Shown here in pieces: positions 7,244-13,852 of a stretch of DNA of 17,977 nucleotides (the stretch's first letter is position 1; the number at the start of each line of letters is the position of its first letter). Origin of the DNA: Candidatus Bathyarchaeota archaeon (GTDB lineage Archaea; Thermoproteota; Bathyarchaeia; Bathyarchaeales; UBA233); the NCBI GenBank assembly GCA_004376975.1, contig SOJA01000134.1, forward strand, positions 1 to 17,977. Reading direction: 5' to 3'. The notes under the pieces are model-generated. The model was not told where the DNA came from. It searched no databases and saw only the letters and a list, made by a program, of their open reading frames with translations. The position numbers were made by a program, and so were the translations under genes.

Positions 7244-8527
7244 TTGAATAACCTCAGAGAAAGACTAAGAATCAAAGTGGAAAACCTTGAAGAAATCAAC
7301 AGTTTCATTCTGAGAGAAGATAATCCCATTGTAAATGGTTTGCTGGAAATCGTTGAAAAATATGGTGGTGTTAACGAGATTAATCGCAGGGCTCAGGAAG
7401 CCCGTAAAATCGAAAACCTCATGGAACGCTTGAGAAGAAGAAACTCTCCTTTTGTGAAGGACATTGAGTGGCTGATTGAACAACGGGATAAAGAAGCCTT
7501 TATCAGCATCCATGAATATCGTAGGAAAATTCTGGGGGAAAAAGCTGAATCTATCACTTTTGATGAATCTTTTGCAGTGACCCTTGAAATCAGTGCCTGT
7601 AACTTTTTCCCATGGCTTATAGAAGAGGCGAAAAAGGCGATTGCCCAGCAAAACCTCATGCCAGTCCGTTACATCCGCGTTCGTTCAATGAAAGAGCAGG
7701 TTGAAGACGACAACATTCTCGCTTTTGCAGCAGCCATGCAAGTCGTAGGTGCTTCTTACGTTGAAACACTGGACACAAAAGGAACTATGCCGGGACCCAA
7801 CGGTCAGCCCATTAACGTTCATTTGGGCGGACCTGAAACTATCACTGGATATTTCGGAGGAGTAGGAGTCCCGAACGAATACGCCTTAAAATGGGTTGAC
7901 GAGTTCCTACATTATTATACAAAGTATGGCATTAGGCAAGTTTTGAATATAAACCCGGGTACTGTAATGCTTGGGTATTGGCTTCACAAACTTGGAATTG
8001 ACATTGAATTTAAAATTTCAGTTTACATGGGCAATGATAATCCGTATGGCTGTCTCTGGACATTGATGACCGCGAAACTTTTCAGTCGAGATGATGGTAC
8101 AACGCCGCTCATAGGTTTTAACCTCTCTAATGCTGTAAACAACAAGACCATTGAGCTGTCGGCTTATATACGAAACGACTTTGGCTTCGAAGATATTATA
8201 CGCATCGAACACCACATTGTAGAGACCTACAAGAGTATTGTCAGACAACCCTACAACAGACTGAACGAGCTTCTGGAAATAGCAGATCATGTTAAAAACA
8301 TCAGCGCTAAACATGAAGGGGCATTCCCAGAAATTGAGGCAACACGAGAGCATCCTTCAGACATTCTGGAATATTTTATGCCTAAGAAAGACATTGTTGC
8401 CCAAGGTTTGATGCCGAAGCTCTTGATTAATTACCTTGACAAACATGATTCGGTTAACAGGACAGCTAAAGCGTTAACAGAGAGAGGCTTAACATTTGTC
8501 GCTGCTCGGAATCTGCATAAAAAGTGA
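7244..8527 (+). CDS. Conserved-looking enzyme-like protein of unknown function (possible TIM barrel)
   Basis: A 427-residue soluble protein that I cannot assign. The TTG start is secure because GGAGG sits 8 bases upstream. The N-terminal 100 residues are helical and charged. From about 110 on, short hydrophobic strands alternate with helices: 'AVTLEI', 'MPVRYIRVRSM', 'GASYVETLD', 'INVHLGGPE', 'RQVLNINPG', 'IEFKISVYMGNDNPYG', 'PLIGFNLSN' and 'DIIRIEHHIVE'. That order suggests a (beta/alpha)8 barrel (inference). Gly/Asn/His-rich strand ends (His193, Asn235-Asn237, Asn264-Asn266, His323-His324, His357) look like an active site able to bind a metal or a phosphate. There is no signal peptide, membrane segment, nucleotide-binding loop or Fe-S cysteine motif. 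It is divergent from the aldolase-Fae fusion and has the same promoter octamer, so a related metabolic role is possible but unproven. Confidence 0.85.
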   Translation: MNNLRERLRIKVENLEEINSFILREDNPIVNGLLEIVEKYGGVNEINRRAQEARKIENLMERLRRRNSPFVKDIEWLIEQRDKEAFISIHEYRRKILGEKAESITFDESFAVTLEISACNFFPWLIEEAKKAIAQQNLMPVRYIRVRSMKEQVEDDNILAFAAAMQVVGASYVETLDTKGTMPGPNGQPINVHLGGPETITGYFGGVGVPNEYALKWVDEFLHYYTKYGIRQVLNINPGTVMLGYWLHKLGIDIEFKISVYMGNDNPYGCLWTLMTAKLFSRDDGTTPLIGFNLSNAVNNKTIELSAYIRNDFGFEDIIRIEHHIVETYKSIVRQPYNRLNELLEIADHVKNISAKHEGAFPEIEATREHPSDILEYFMPKKDIVAQGLMPKLLINYLDKHDSVNRTAKALTERGLTFVAARNLHKK

Positions 8528-8570
8528 TTTGTACAGTTCTGAGAATAAAAAAATATGGAAGGTTGTGGCT

Positions 8571-9281
8571 TTACCAGTATTCTCTGGGTTTCTTGAGCGT
8601 TAAGTAAAGTGTGGTAGCTACGAAGAACACTGTGGTTATTATGAAAACTACCATTGCAACTCTGGTGTTGCTGAGATCTACTTCTGTGCCCGAAGTCTGG
8701 TTACCTTTCAAGTCCCAGTATGTCTGGTTTAATTGTGTATAGTTTTGCCAGAGTGTATCGCATTCTTGGGTTTTGTTTGCCAGCTGCTCTATTAAGTCCT
8801 CCATTTCAACGTTTTGCACATAAGTCATGACAAATCCGTCACCGGAGATAATGTGGTCGTGTCCTCCAAACCACCATTCACAAGAAATTTCTCCATATGT
8901 AATATCCCAAACGTCTTCACTGATTTTAATTTCGTAGGTTTGCGCGTAGGTTCCCTTGTTTTGTGGGTCATATCCGATTCCCTGCTCCACATGCCTAATA
9001 GTTCCTATTGGATTTTTTTCCTGTCCGCTTTTGAAGTCATAAATTGTCACGAAAAGATAGTATATCGAAAGATTCTCCCCATAGCAATAGAAGCTTACGG
9101 AAACATTTATTGTTTGTCCAGGCTCTGTATTTGCAGGCGCCTTAACTTCTATGACTAATGCGTCCTTGTTAAAATGATAAAAAGTCTGTATGTCACTACT
9201 TTCCTGTGCATATGCTTTGGGAGTTAGAGATAGAGCGAATATCATCAACACTATTATCGCGGCTATTTTCTTGTTTTCCAT
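8571..9281 (-). CDS. Secreted or membrane-anchored protein with C-terminal transmembrane segment, function unknown
   Basis: A 236-residue envelope protein. The N-terminus is a signal peptide (MENKK, then IAAIIVLMIFALSL, with likely cleavage after AYA at about residue 25). The outer part is beta-rich and resembles an immunoglobulin-like fold ('VEVKAPANTEPGQTINVSVSF'-like segment near 45-65). A short heptad-like stretch (about 160-190, with Asn glycosylation sequons NKT, NYT, NQT) leads to a membrane helix (about 207-229) and a short basic tail 'LKKPREYW'. This is the archaeal surface-protein layout: signal peptide, exposed domain, stalk, anchor. I chose the ATG at 9281 because GGAG lies 9 bases before it; the in-frame ATG at 9296 overlaps that SD. 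I do not recognise a specific family. Confidence 0.75.
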   Translation of the reverse strand: MENKKIAAIIVLMIFALSLTPKAYAQESSDIQTFYHFNKDALVIEVKAPANTEPGQTINVSVSFYCYGENLSIYYLFVTIYDFKSGQEKNPIGTIRHVEQGIGYDPQNKGTYAQTYEIKISEDVWDITYGEISCEWWFGGHDHIISGDGFVMTYVQNVEMEDLIEQLANKTQECDTLWQNYTQLNQTYWDLKGNQTSGTEVDLSNTRVAMVVFIITTVFFVATTLYLTLKKPREYW

Positions 9282-9324
9282 GAGATTTTTCTCCATTGAT
9301 TTGTCTGTTGATTAGCTTAGAAGT

Positions 9325-9334
9325 CTTATAATGC
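9325..9334 (-). promoter_or_regulatory. TATA-like element of the secreted protein gene
   Basis: The reverse strand reads GCATTATAAG, 43 bases before the ATG at 9281, a normal distance for a short SD-containing leader. A second AT-rich element (GCTTAAAA) lies further upstream near 9360. Confidence 0.45.
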
Positions 9335-9405
9335 TTTCTTACTTTCTTCTTGCTATTTTAAGCTCTTTTTTCGCCTTTTTTTAAAAAGAAATGCATATTG
9401 ACGTG

Positions 9406-9648
9406 TTATTTGATAGATCGCATGAGATTTTGGTAGATGTAAATGAAATAGAAAAGGGCGAAAGCTGTTAAAGCTATTTCAAAAGTTAGGATAACTGGGT
9501 TGTTCTCCACTGCCATAAAATACCCGCGTTGCAGTATATCGGTGAATACTAGGATTTGGAGGAATATGGCTCCGCCTAGACAGCTTAAGCCTATGCTGTG
9601 AAGGAACAATCGTATTCGGCGGTTAAACGCTGTAGATTTCATTGTCAT
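9406..9648 (-). CDS. Small two-helix membrane protein, unknown function
   Basis: About 80 residues with a basic N-terminus (FNRRIR) and two hydrophobic segments ('LSCLGGAIFLQILVF' and 'ILTFEIALTAFALFYFIYIY'), ending in a basic tail. By the positive-inside rule both ends would be cytoplasmic. The start is uncertain: GTG 9660 and ATG codons at 9648 and 9642 are all in frame. ATG 9648 is preferred because GTGA lies 8 bases upstream. It is followed by the secreted-protein gene, but a 124-base gap containing a separate TATA element argues against a tight operon. Short length and lack of recognised homology keep confidence moderate. Confidence 0.5.
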   Translation of the reverse strand: MTMKSTAFNRRIRLFLHSIGLSCLGGAIFLQILVFTDILQRGYFMAVENNPVILTFEIALTAFALFYFIYIYQNLMRSIK

Positions 9649-9660
9649 CGTGAATATCAC

Positions 9661-10182
9661 GAGTCACTACGACAACTTATACGTTACGTATCAACACACA
9701 CGACAAAACCTAACGATTACGCTTTCTGATTTGCAGTTATACTTCTAAAACTTGATGCATTCAAACTAGTTTCAATGTTCAAAAAAATGAGAGATCTGGC
9801 CTCTCCTAGTGTGGATTTTGCAACGGTCAGAATAACGTTGTGAGTGTTCTTTGTTTTTCTCAGCAAGCTCAATTTCGCTTCTTAAACCTTACATAACCCT
9901 AGCAAAAGGTTCGTTAGTTCAGAATGTCAAAGGAAAAACCTGGACATTAATCTCTGTCAGGATACTTTCTAGTTAAAAAGGGGGTGGTTTAGCCAGAAAC
10001 ATATACATGAAACAGCGCAAAGCCTCATTGTTCAAGCCAATTCACCGATTTTTCGAAGTGAAACTCTTTTTCTTTGGTGATGGCCTTAAAGATAGAAAAA
10101 CTATTCAAGGTAATTGGTTTTTGGATCGGTTTACTCAAGCTCTTTCAGAACGAAATCGTTGAGGGTGAGGAGATGCAGGCGT
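9661..10182. other. Gene-poor region of about 520 bases
   Basis: Between the small membrane protein (start side) and the end of the VIT/CCC1 gene. It holds the inverted repeat at 9679-9691, a short stem GAGAG-7-CTCTC near 9788-9805 without a T-run, and a 51-codon open frame at 10007-10162 (+) lacking an SD at useful distance (a GGGGGTGG lies about 19 bases before the ATG). Nothing here resembles a known gene or RNA. Confidence 0.45.
9679..9691. repeat. Inverted repeat ATACGT-T-ACGTAT upstream of the small membrane protein
   Basis: Six-base arms mirror around one central base, about 30 bases before the small membrane protein start and overlapping a TATA-like GTATAAG on the reverse strand. It could be an operator; chance is also possible. 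Confidence 0.4.
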
Positions 10183-10770
10183 TTATTGGATCATTTTAAG
10201 TGCGAGGAAAATGAGTGTGATGATTAATCCTACAAGCAACATTTTTGCTCCATGAAAGAACATGTTTCTGCTTGATATTTTTCCAAGGAAAACGCCTAGC
10301 AAAAACATTGCTGTCAAGGCTATTGCAACGGACAGTTGAACTGCAACATTGATTGAAAGCAAGCCACGGGACGAAAGAAAAAAAGGAGTCAAACAGGCTA
10401 CACCTGTCACTGCCGGAGATACTCCATCAACTATTCCAGCCCATAGACAAGCGAAACGACTTGCCTTACCTACCACGCTGTTCTTCAGATCTATAAGCAT
10501 GTATTTCTCTAAGGTGTTAATCTTCTTTTCACGCTCAGCTTCTTCGGTCATATATGCTCCTGCAAAACCTGACAACCCCATGGCAAGAGTTGCACCCAAA
10601 CCGGACAATATCACCAAAGACTCGCTGGTTATTTCAGCTACATACGCTCCTACTACGATGCCCAAAATTGTGGTGGCTCCATCAAAAGCATTCATTATAA
10701 AATATCTTCTACTTATTGGAGCGATTTCGCTGATCCTTATGTACCTATTTATTTTATCAAGAAGATTCAT
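10183..10770 (-). CDS. VIT1/CCC1 family membrane transporter (archaeal TIGR00267-like)
   Basis: A 195-residue integral membrane protein of the vacuolar iron transporter family, which moves Fe2+ or Mn2+ across membranes. Five hydrophobic segments are visible at about 24-45, 51-72, 106-131, 140-162 and 174-193. The family-typical first helix 'RRYFIMNAFDGATTILGIVVGA' is present in full (Asp30 lies in the pore motif), followed by 'GLSGFAGAYMTEEAERE' with acidic residues on the cytoplasmic side and 'GIVDGVSPAVTG' in helix 3. Plant and yeast members also carry a cytoplasmic metal-binding loop of Glu residues; here the loop (about 75-100) is short. ATG start 17 bases after the DUF211 stop, so both are co-transcribed. 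Direction of transport and metal are not shown by the sequence. Confidence 0.9.
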   Translation of the reverse strand: MNLLDKINRYIRISEIAPISRRYFIMNAFDGATTILGIVVGAYVAEITSESLVILSGLGATLAMGLSGFAGAYMTEEAEREKKINTLEKYMLIDLKNSVVGKASRFACLWAGIVDGVSPAVTGVACLTPFFLSSRGLLSINVAVQLSVAIALTAMFLLGVFLGKISSRNMFFHGAKMLLVGLIITLIFLALKMIQ

Positions 10771-10787
10771 GAGAGTCTTAACTCATC

Positions 10788-11084
10788 TTACATTCGGGCA
10801 GATCTATCTTGAGGTGTTCTTACTTCCTCAACGATTCTTTTGCCAGCTGCAACTTCATCAACAGAATGGATGGTAGCCCCAAGCTCTTCCAGTTTCTTCT
10901 TGATGCTTTCGAAGTTTATGTTATTTCCTGCAACTATAATTTTTACGTTTTCCACTTGCTGGTCTATCTCATAAGTAATTACGTTTATGCCTTCTATACC
11001 ATCTATGTGACTGAGTGATTCAGAAAGTTCCACAACGGTTGGTTTATGCGGCTTCAAGACGTCTAGAACAAGTCTTTTTATCAT
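10788..11084 (-). CDS. DUF211 family protein
   Basis: A 98-residue protein matching the archaeal DUF211 family over its full length: 'RLVLDVLKPHKPTVVELSESL', 'GINVITYEIDQQVENVKI', 'LEELGATIHSVDEVAAGKRIVEE' (each quoted in part). Structures of this family show a ferredoxin-like alpha/beta fold that assembles into oligomers and can bind a divalent ion; its cellular role is not established. It is the first gene of a two-gene unit with the VIT/CCC1 transporter, so a metal-sensing or transporter-partner role is a reasonable inference. The ATG has no good SD, and a TATA-like element lies 33 bases upstream, so the mRNA may be leaderless or nearly so. The tail after 'RIVEE' (about 13 residues) is poorly conserved. 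Confidence 0.92.
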   Translation of the reverse strand: MIKRLVLDVLKPHKPTVVELSESLSHIDGIEGINVITYEIDQQVENVKIIVAGNNINFESIKKKLEELGATIHSVDEVAAGKRIVEEVRTPQDRSARM

Positions 11085-11117
11085 CTTAGGATGACTCGAT
11101 ATAGTTTTCGTCGTACA

Positions 11118-11129
11118 TCTATTTAACTA
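11118..11129 (-). promoter_or_regulatory. TATA-like promoter of the DUF211-VIT operon
   Basis: The reverse strand reads TAGTTAAATAGA, 33 bases before the DUF211 ATG. With a start about 25 bases downstream the leader would be about ten bases or less, consistent with the missing SD. Confidence 0.5.
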
Positions 11130-11195
11130 TTTTTGTAAGCCAGTTCAAGATTTCTTCGTGCTATTTCAAAAACGGAAGTTCCTTAATCGCTGGCT

Positions 11196-11205
11196 AGCGC
11201 GCGCT
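11196..11205. repeat. Second copy of the GC palindrome AGCGCGCGCT
   Basis: A perfect 10-base palindrome identical to the core of the 14-base palindrome at 4583-4596, here between the divergent DUF211 gene and the short basic gene, next to a TATATG sequence. Confidence 0.5.
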
Positions 11206-11288
11206 GTATATGTTGACGTTTCTTTAAGGATGGCAACATTTTTTAGTAAGTGTCATGTATTTGTGCCCTTAAAAATGAGGGTTTAAAC

Positions 11289-11423
11289 GTGGCTAGAAAA
11301 AGCAAGAAAGAGAAAGCTGCAGGCCGTGAAAAACATAAACAATTGAAAAGGGCTAAGGAGATGCAGAAGAAACAGAGGAAGAAAGTTTCGCTTCCCCAAA
11401 GGCATAGGAAAGGCAATAAATAG
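11289..11423 (+). CDS. Very short, highly basic protein (44 residues)
   Basis: A GTG start with GAGGG (11277-11281) exactly 7 bases upstream opens a frame of 44 codons ending at TAG 11423. About half the residues are Lys or Arg (MARKSKKEKAAGREKHKQLK then RAKEMQKKQRKK), and the tail is 'VSLPQRHRKGNK'. The strong SD, the ending in a T-run (GCTTTTTC) just after the stop and the composition support a real gene. A protein like this could bind rRNA, tRNA or DNA, as small ribosome-associated proteins do; I do not recognise a family. It is flanked by its own upstream region with an AGCGCGCGCT palindrome and TATA-like sequences. The opposite-strand 80-codon frame over it is a hydrophobic mirror of this Lys-rich gene and not real. 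Confidence 0.65.
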   Translation: MARKSKKEKAAGREKHKQLKRAKEMQKKQRKKVSLPQRHRKGNK

Positions 11424-11542
11424 CTTTTTCGTGCAAACAGCACAAAATGTTTCTGAACGTTCCGTGTTCTTCTTGCATTATGCAAGAGATTGTTGGCTTA
11501 CGTGTTTCAATAATCAGCTAATACTTACGATTTGATGGGTGC

Positions 11543-11553
11543 TATTAAAATAG
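11543..11553 (+). promoter_or_regulatory. TATA-like promoter of the YkgJ-type gene
   Basis: TATTAAAATAG lies 41 bases before the TTG start at 11595, leaving a short leader with GGTGA at 11583-11587. Confidence 0.45.
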
Positions 11554-11594
11554 TTTTTTGACCTTGTTTTTGTGAATAGTCAGGTGAGATCGGC

Positions 11595-12035
11595 TTGAGT
11601 TTCAGGTATCCGAAACATGTTCGTTTTAGCTGTGAGAGATGCGCCTTGTGCTGTGGAGATGCTGAAGGTAGGACTAGGTTGATTCTTTTATTGAAGAGTG
11701 AGGCTGATCACATATCTGAAACTGCTTCAGTTTGTCCTGATGAATTCGCTGAGAAAATTGAAGGTTTTGAACCCTATGTCTACCAGATGAGAAAGACTAA
11801 TGATGGAAAGTGCGTGTTTCTAAAAGATGATTCATGCTCTATCTATCAGATGAGACCGCTTATCTGCAGGTTCTATCCATTCCTGCTTGATAACCTTGGA
11901 AATAACAGATACGCTTTTATCTATACAGATGAATGCTCAGGCATTGGAAAGGGCCCTCAACTAAAGAAAGACTTCTTTGAGAGGCTTTTCGACGAGTTCA
12001 TGAAATCAATGAGAAAGAACATGGTACACACGTAG
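11595..12035 (+). CDS. YkgJ-type CxxCxxCC cysteine-cluster protein
   Basis: A 146-residue soluble protein of the YkgJ (zinc- or iron-sulfur-binding) family. The N-terminal motif is C13-xx-C16-xx-C19-C20 ('FSCERCALCCG'). The second half of the cluster is Cys73 ('GKCVFL'), Cys81 in 'DSCSIYQMRP', Cys91 in 'RPLICRFYPF' and Cys114 in 'TDECSG'. The 'CxIYxxRPxxCRxYPF' signature is diagnostic. Eight cysteines would hold a metal ion or a cluster; the biochemical role of the family is not settled. The TTG start is supported by GGTGA 7 bases upstream. It stands alone, with its own promoter. A 28-codon frame directly after its stop has no SD and was not called. Confidence 0.9.
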   Translation: MSFRYPKHVRFSCERCALCCGDAEGRTRLILLLKSEADHISETASVCPDEFAEKIEGFEPYVYQMRKTNDGKCVFLKDDSCSIYQMRPLICRFYPFLLDNLGNNRYAFIYTDECSGIGKGPQLKKDFFERLFDEFMKSMRKNMVHT

Positions 12036-12227
12036 ATGCAAAGCACACTTGACGGAGTTCTAGCCGGAGCCAATCCTGGATTTAAGGAGGAGCGCGTAGT
12101 TCTATGGTTCTTGAAGAAGTAAACTGTACATAACAGATTAAAACATGTGTAATGTTTGTAAAACTGCTAATAACGTCCTTGGGGTATTTTGGTGTTCGCC
12201 TTTTTATGGAGTGCATGGGCTGCTAAG

Positions 12228-12235
12228 GCTTAAAT
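12228..12235 (+). promoter_or_regulatory. BRE/TATA-like element GCTTAAAT upstream of the small membrane protein gene
   Basis: AAGGCTTAAATAAG lies 34 bases before the TTG at 12270. It is the third intergenic copy of this octamer in the window. Confidence 0.5.
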
Positions 12236-12269
12236 AAGTCTCTACAGCAATCTGAATTTGAGGTTACGG

Positions 12270-12596
12270 TTGTTGGTTCGTAGAAGAACTCTAAATCGTG
12301 TAGCTTGGGGTGCCTTCTTTGTCCTGATTGGGGCTGGGTGGCTAGCTGGAGAATATTTCCAAGTGGACACTGGATCTTACATGGCTTTGGGAGTGGGACT
12401 GATTTTACTGGGTCTCAATGTCGCAAGGGCAGGAGTCGGTATTAGAATGAGCAAATTCAGTCTTTTCATCGGCTTAGTAGCTTTCGCCGTTGGAGGAGCT
12501 GGAATTCTAGGATACTCTCTACCTCTTATCCCAACAATTGTGATCTTGATCGGCCTTTTCATATTAGCTGAAACTATGCAAAAACTAACAAGATAA
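12270..12596 (+). CDS. Small multi-helix membrane protein, unknown function
   Basis: About 108 residues with a basic start (LVRRRTLNR) and four short hydrophobic segments: 'VAWGAFFVLIGAGWLAG', 'YMALGVGLILLGLNVA', 'FSLFIGLVAFAVGGAGILG' and 'LPLIPTIVILIGLFILAE'. The pattern recalls the short membrane domains of LiaI/LiaF-like and DUF5668-type proteins, but this is only a resemblance. The start was placed at TTG 12270, 6 bases after GAGG (12260-12263); TTG 12273 (9 bases) is equally possible, and the earlier in-frame TTG at 12258 overlaps the SD. Own promoter upstream. Located just before the archaeosortase-like gene in the same direction, but 265 bases apart, so probably a separate transcript. 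Confidence 0.65.
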   Translation: MLVRRRTLNRVAWGAFFVLIGAGWLAGEYFQVDTGSYMALGVGLILLGLNVARAGVGIRMSKFSLFIGLVAFAVGGAGILGYSLPLIPTIVILIGLFILAETMQKLTR

Positions 12597-12804
12597 GAAG
12601 ACAAACATGCATTTTCGGTTAAGACTCGTTTTGCCGTCTTTTTCAAAATAGTCTTCTCCTGCAGGTTGCTTCTGAGCTTTTTCTCCACGTTTCTTCTGTA
12701 CAGACGCGCGTGCAGTGTGGGCTCCATAGATTTACTGAGGGTGAGGTGGTTGTGTTGTTTCAGTAGCATTATGAGTTGCTGTTCAGATTTTTGATGCGTA
12801 AGGT

Positions 12805-12813
12805 AATTATAAA
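12805..12813 (+). promoter_or_regulatory. TATA-like promoter of the archaeosortase-like gene
   Basis: AATTATAAA(G) lies 48 bases before the ATG at 12862; GTGAGG at 12847-12852 provides the SD, 9 bases from the ATG. Confidence 0.5.
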
Positions 12814-12861
12814 GTATCGCATATCTGTAGATACACGATAATACAAGTGAGGAATCAGTAA

Positions 12862-13356
12862 ATGATTATCGAAAGCTCGATCAGTTCATTACTTTCTGTC
12901 TTGCTGTCATTTGTAGGCGTACCTTCCGTTACCGAAGGCTCTGCGATTTATGTTCCTTCTTTAGGCCATAGATTCGTGGTGACTTTATCCTGCGTGGACA
13001 TTGTTGGAATAAGCTTGTGGACTTTCATGTTTGTTTTTGCAGTGTGGGCCTACTCCAGCTTTTCGGAAGTGTCCATATCTCGTCGCAAATATACAGCCTT
13101 GAGCGTATCGGCTTTTGCAATTTTCTTCTTTGCCAATATCTCCAGAATGTTTGTTGAAATCTTTTACGTTGCTAATGTTGGAGCTAGTTACGTAAGCTAT
13201 CTTGCACATTGGCAAGCCTTTGAAGAACAAGTTGGGATGGGGATTATGTTGACTACATTTGCTGTGTCCCTGTTGGTTGTTCATCTTTTCTCTGCAAAAC
13301 CAAAGATCTCTCTGCCAATGGTTCTGAAAAAAAGAGTGAAGTCACCTTCGGGCTAG
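12862..13356 (+). CDS. Small archaeosortase/exosortase-family membrane protein
   Basis: A 164-residue protein with about four or five membrane segments. It shows the three-residue active-site pattern of archaeosortases/exosortases: Cys44 in 'VVTLSCVDIVGISLW', Arg95 in 'FFFANISRMFVEI' (equivalent to the N-x-x-R motif) and His116 in 'LAHWQAFEEQVGMGI' (equivalent to the H-x(2-7)-G motif). Order, spacing (51 and 21 residues) and placement at helix edges match the family core. These enzymes recognise a C-terminal sorting signal (short motif, helix, basic tail) on surface proteins and cleave it, often coupling the protein to a lipid. Full-length archaeosortases are larger, so this is a core-only version. 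Start supported by GTGAGG 9 bases before ATG. It converges, 11 bases apart, with a small membrane-protein gene. Its substrates are not evident in this window. Family call is good but not certain. Confidence 0.7.
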   Translation: MIIESSISSLLSVLLSFVGVPSVTEGSAIYVPSLGHRFVVTLSCVDIVGISLWTFMFVFAVWAYSSFSEVSISRRKYTALSVSAFAIFFFANISRMFVEIFYVANVGASYVSYLAHWQAFEEQVGMGIMLTTFAVSLLVVHLFSAKPKISLPMVLKKRVKSPSG

Positions 13357-13367
13357 TATTCTAGCCT

Positions 13368-13772
13368 TTATCTTTCTCGGTGTTGTTGTTTTGATATTAC
13401 TATTCCAATAACCCCGCTCATCAGGGCCGGTAGAAGGAGAAAATAGCCTAGCGGGCCAAGCCGCTGGAGGAGAGGCAAATTTAGAGTGTAGTATAAATAT
13501 ATCCCTATGGTTATCGTGCCAGCAACCAAATTACAGATGCCTCCTCGAAAAAAGTGAGCTCCATAAACTGAATAGCATCCGTAAAGCACTAAAGAAACAG
13601 AGATAGCAGTGGCGAGTCCTACAACATTTGCCTCCATTTGGAATCTATCTAAAAAAGCTAGGGCTAAACAATACGAAACTATGTACGCCCCCATCGCAAT
13701 CATGTTTACAATGCTGATAAGCCCTAACGCAATGGTAACCAGCTTCAACGTTTTCAATTCTTCATCAGGCAC
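13368..13772 (-). CDS. Four-helix membrane protein, unknown function
   Basis: A 134-residue protein with four hydrophobic segments (about 10-39, 49-70, 75-97 and 107-127), a charged N-terminus (PDEELKTLK) and a basic tail (KQQHRER), so both ends are likely cytoplasmic. I do not recognise a family. GTG start at 13772 with AGAAGG 7 bases upstream. It lies 80 bases after the surface-protein gene on the same strand, so it could be a second gene of that unit, although the intervening A/T runs could terminate transcription. It converges with the archaeosortase-like gene. Confidence 0.7.
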   Translation of the reverse strand: MPDEELKTLKLVTIALGLISIVNMIAMGAYIVSYCLALAFLDRFQMEANVVGLATAISVSLVLYGCYSVYGAHFFRGGICNLVAGTITIGIYLYYTLNLPLLQRLGPLGYFLLLPALMSGVIGIVISKQQHRER

Positions 13773-13852
13773 ACTGAAACCTTCTTAATATTTCATATTG
13801 GTTTTCTTTTTAAAAGAAAAAAATGGGGGATTGGTTTAAGAGTTTGTTCCTT

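Noticed and set aside
8018..8353. 111-codon - strand frame inside the 427-residue protein gene
   Set aside because: Antisense shadow of a gene with a secure start.
9788..9805. GAGAG...CTCTC stem as a possible terminator
   Set aside because: Five-base stem with no T-run after it and no gene ending just before it on either strand.
10007..10162. 51-codon frame in the gene-poor region before the VIT gene
   Set aside because: The GGGGGTGG upstream is about 19 bases from the ATG, too far for an SD, and the product resembles nothing known.
11243..11485. 80-codon frame on the - strand rich in Phe, Leu and Cys
   Set aside because: It is the complement of the Lys/Arg-rich 44-residue gene, whose SD is strong; hydrophobicity is the expected antisense artefact.
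12036..12122. 28-codon frame starting with ATG directly after the YkgJ stop (MQSTLDGVLAGANPGF...)
   Set aside because: No SD at a useful distance, very short, no recognised similarity. It could be the remnant of a longer gene, but there is no evidence in the flanking sequence.
12377..12769. 130-codon - strand frame over the small membrane protein gene
   Set aside because: Antisense to a gene with promoter and SD; no SD of its own was seen and its composition looks like a shadow.
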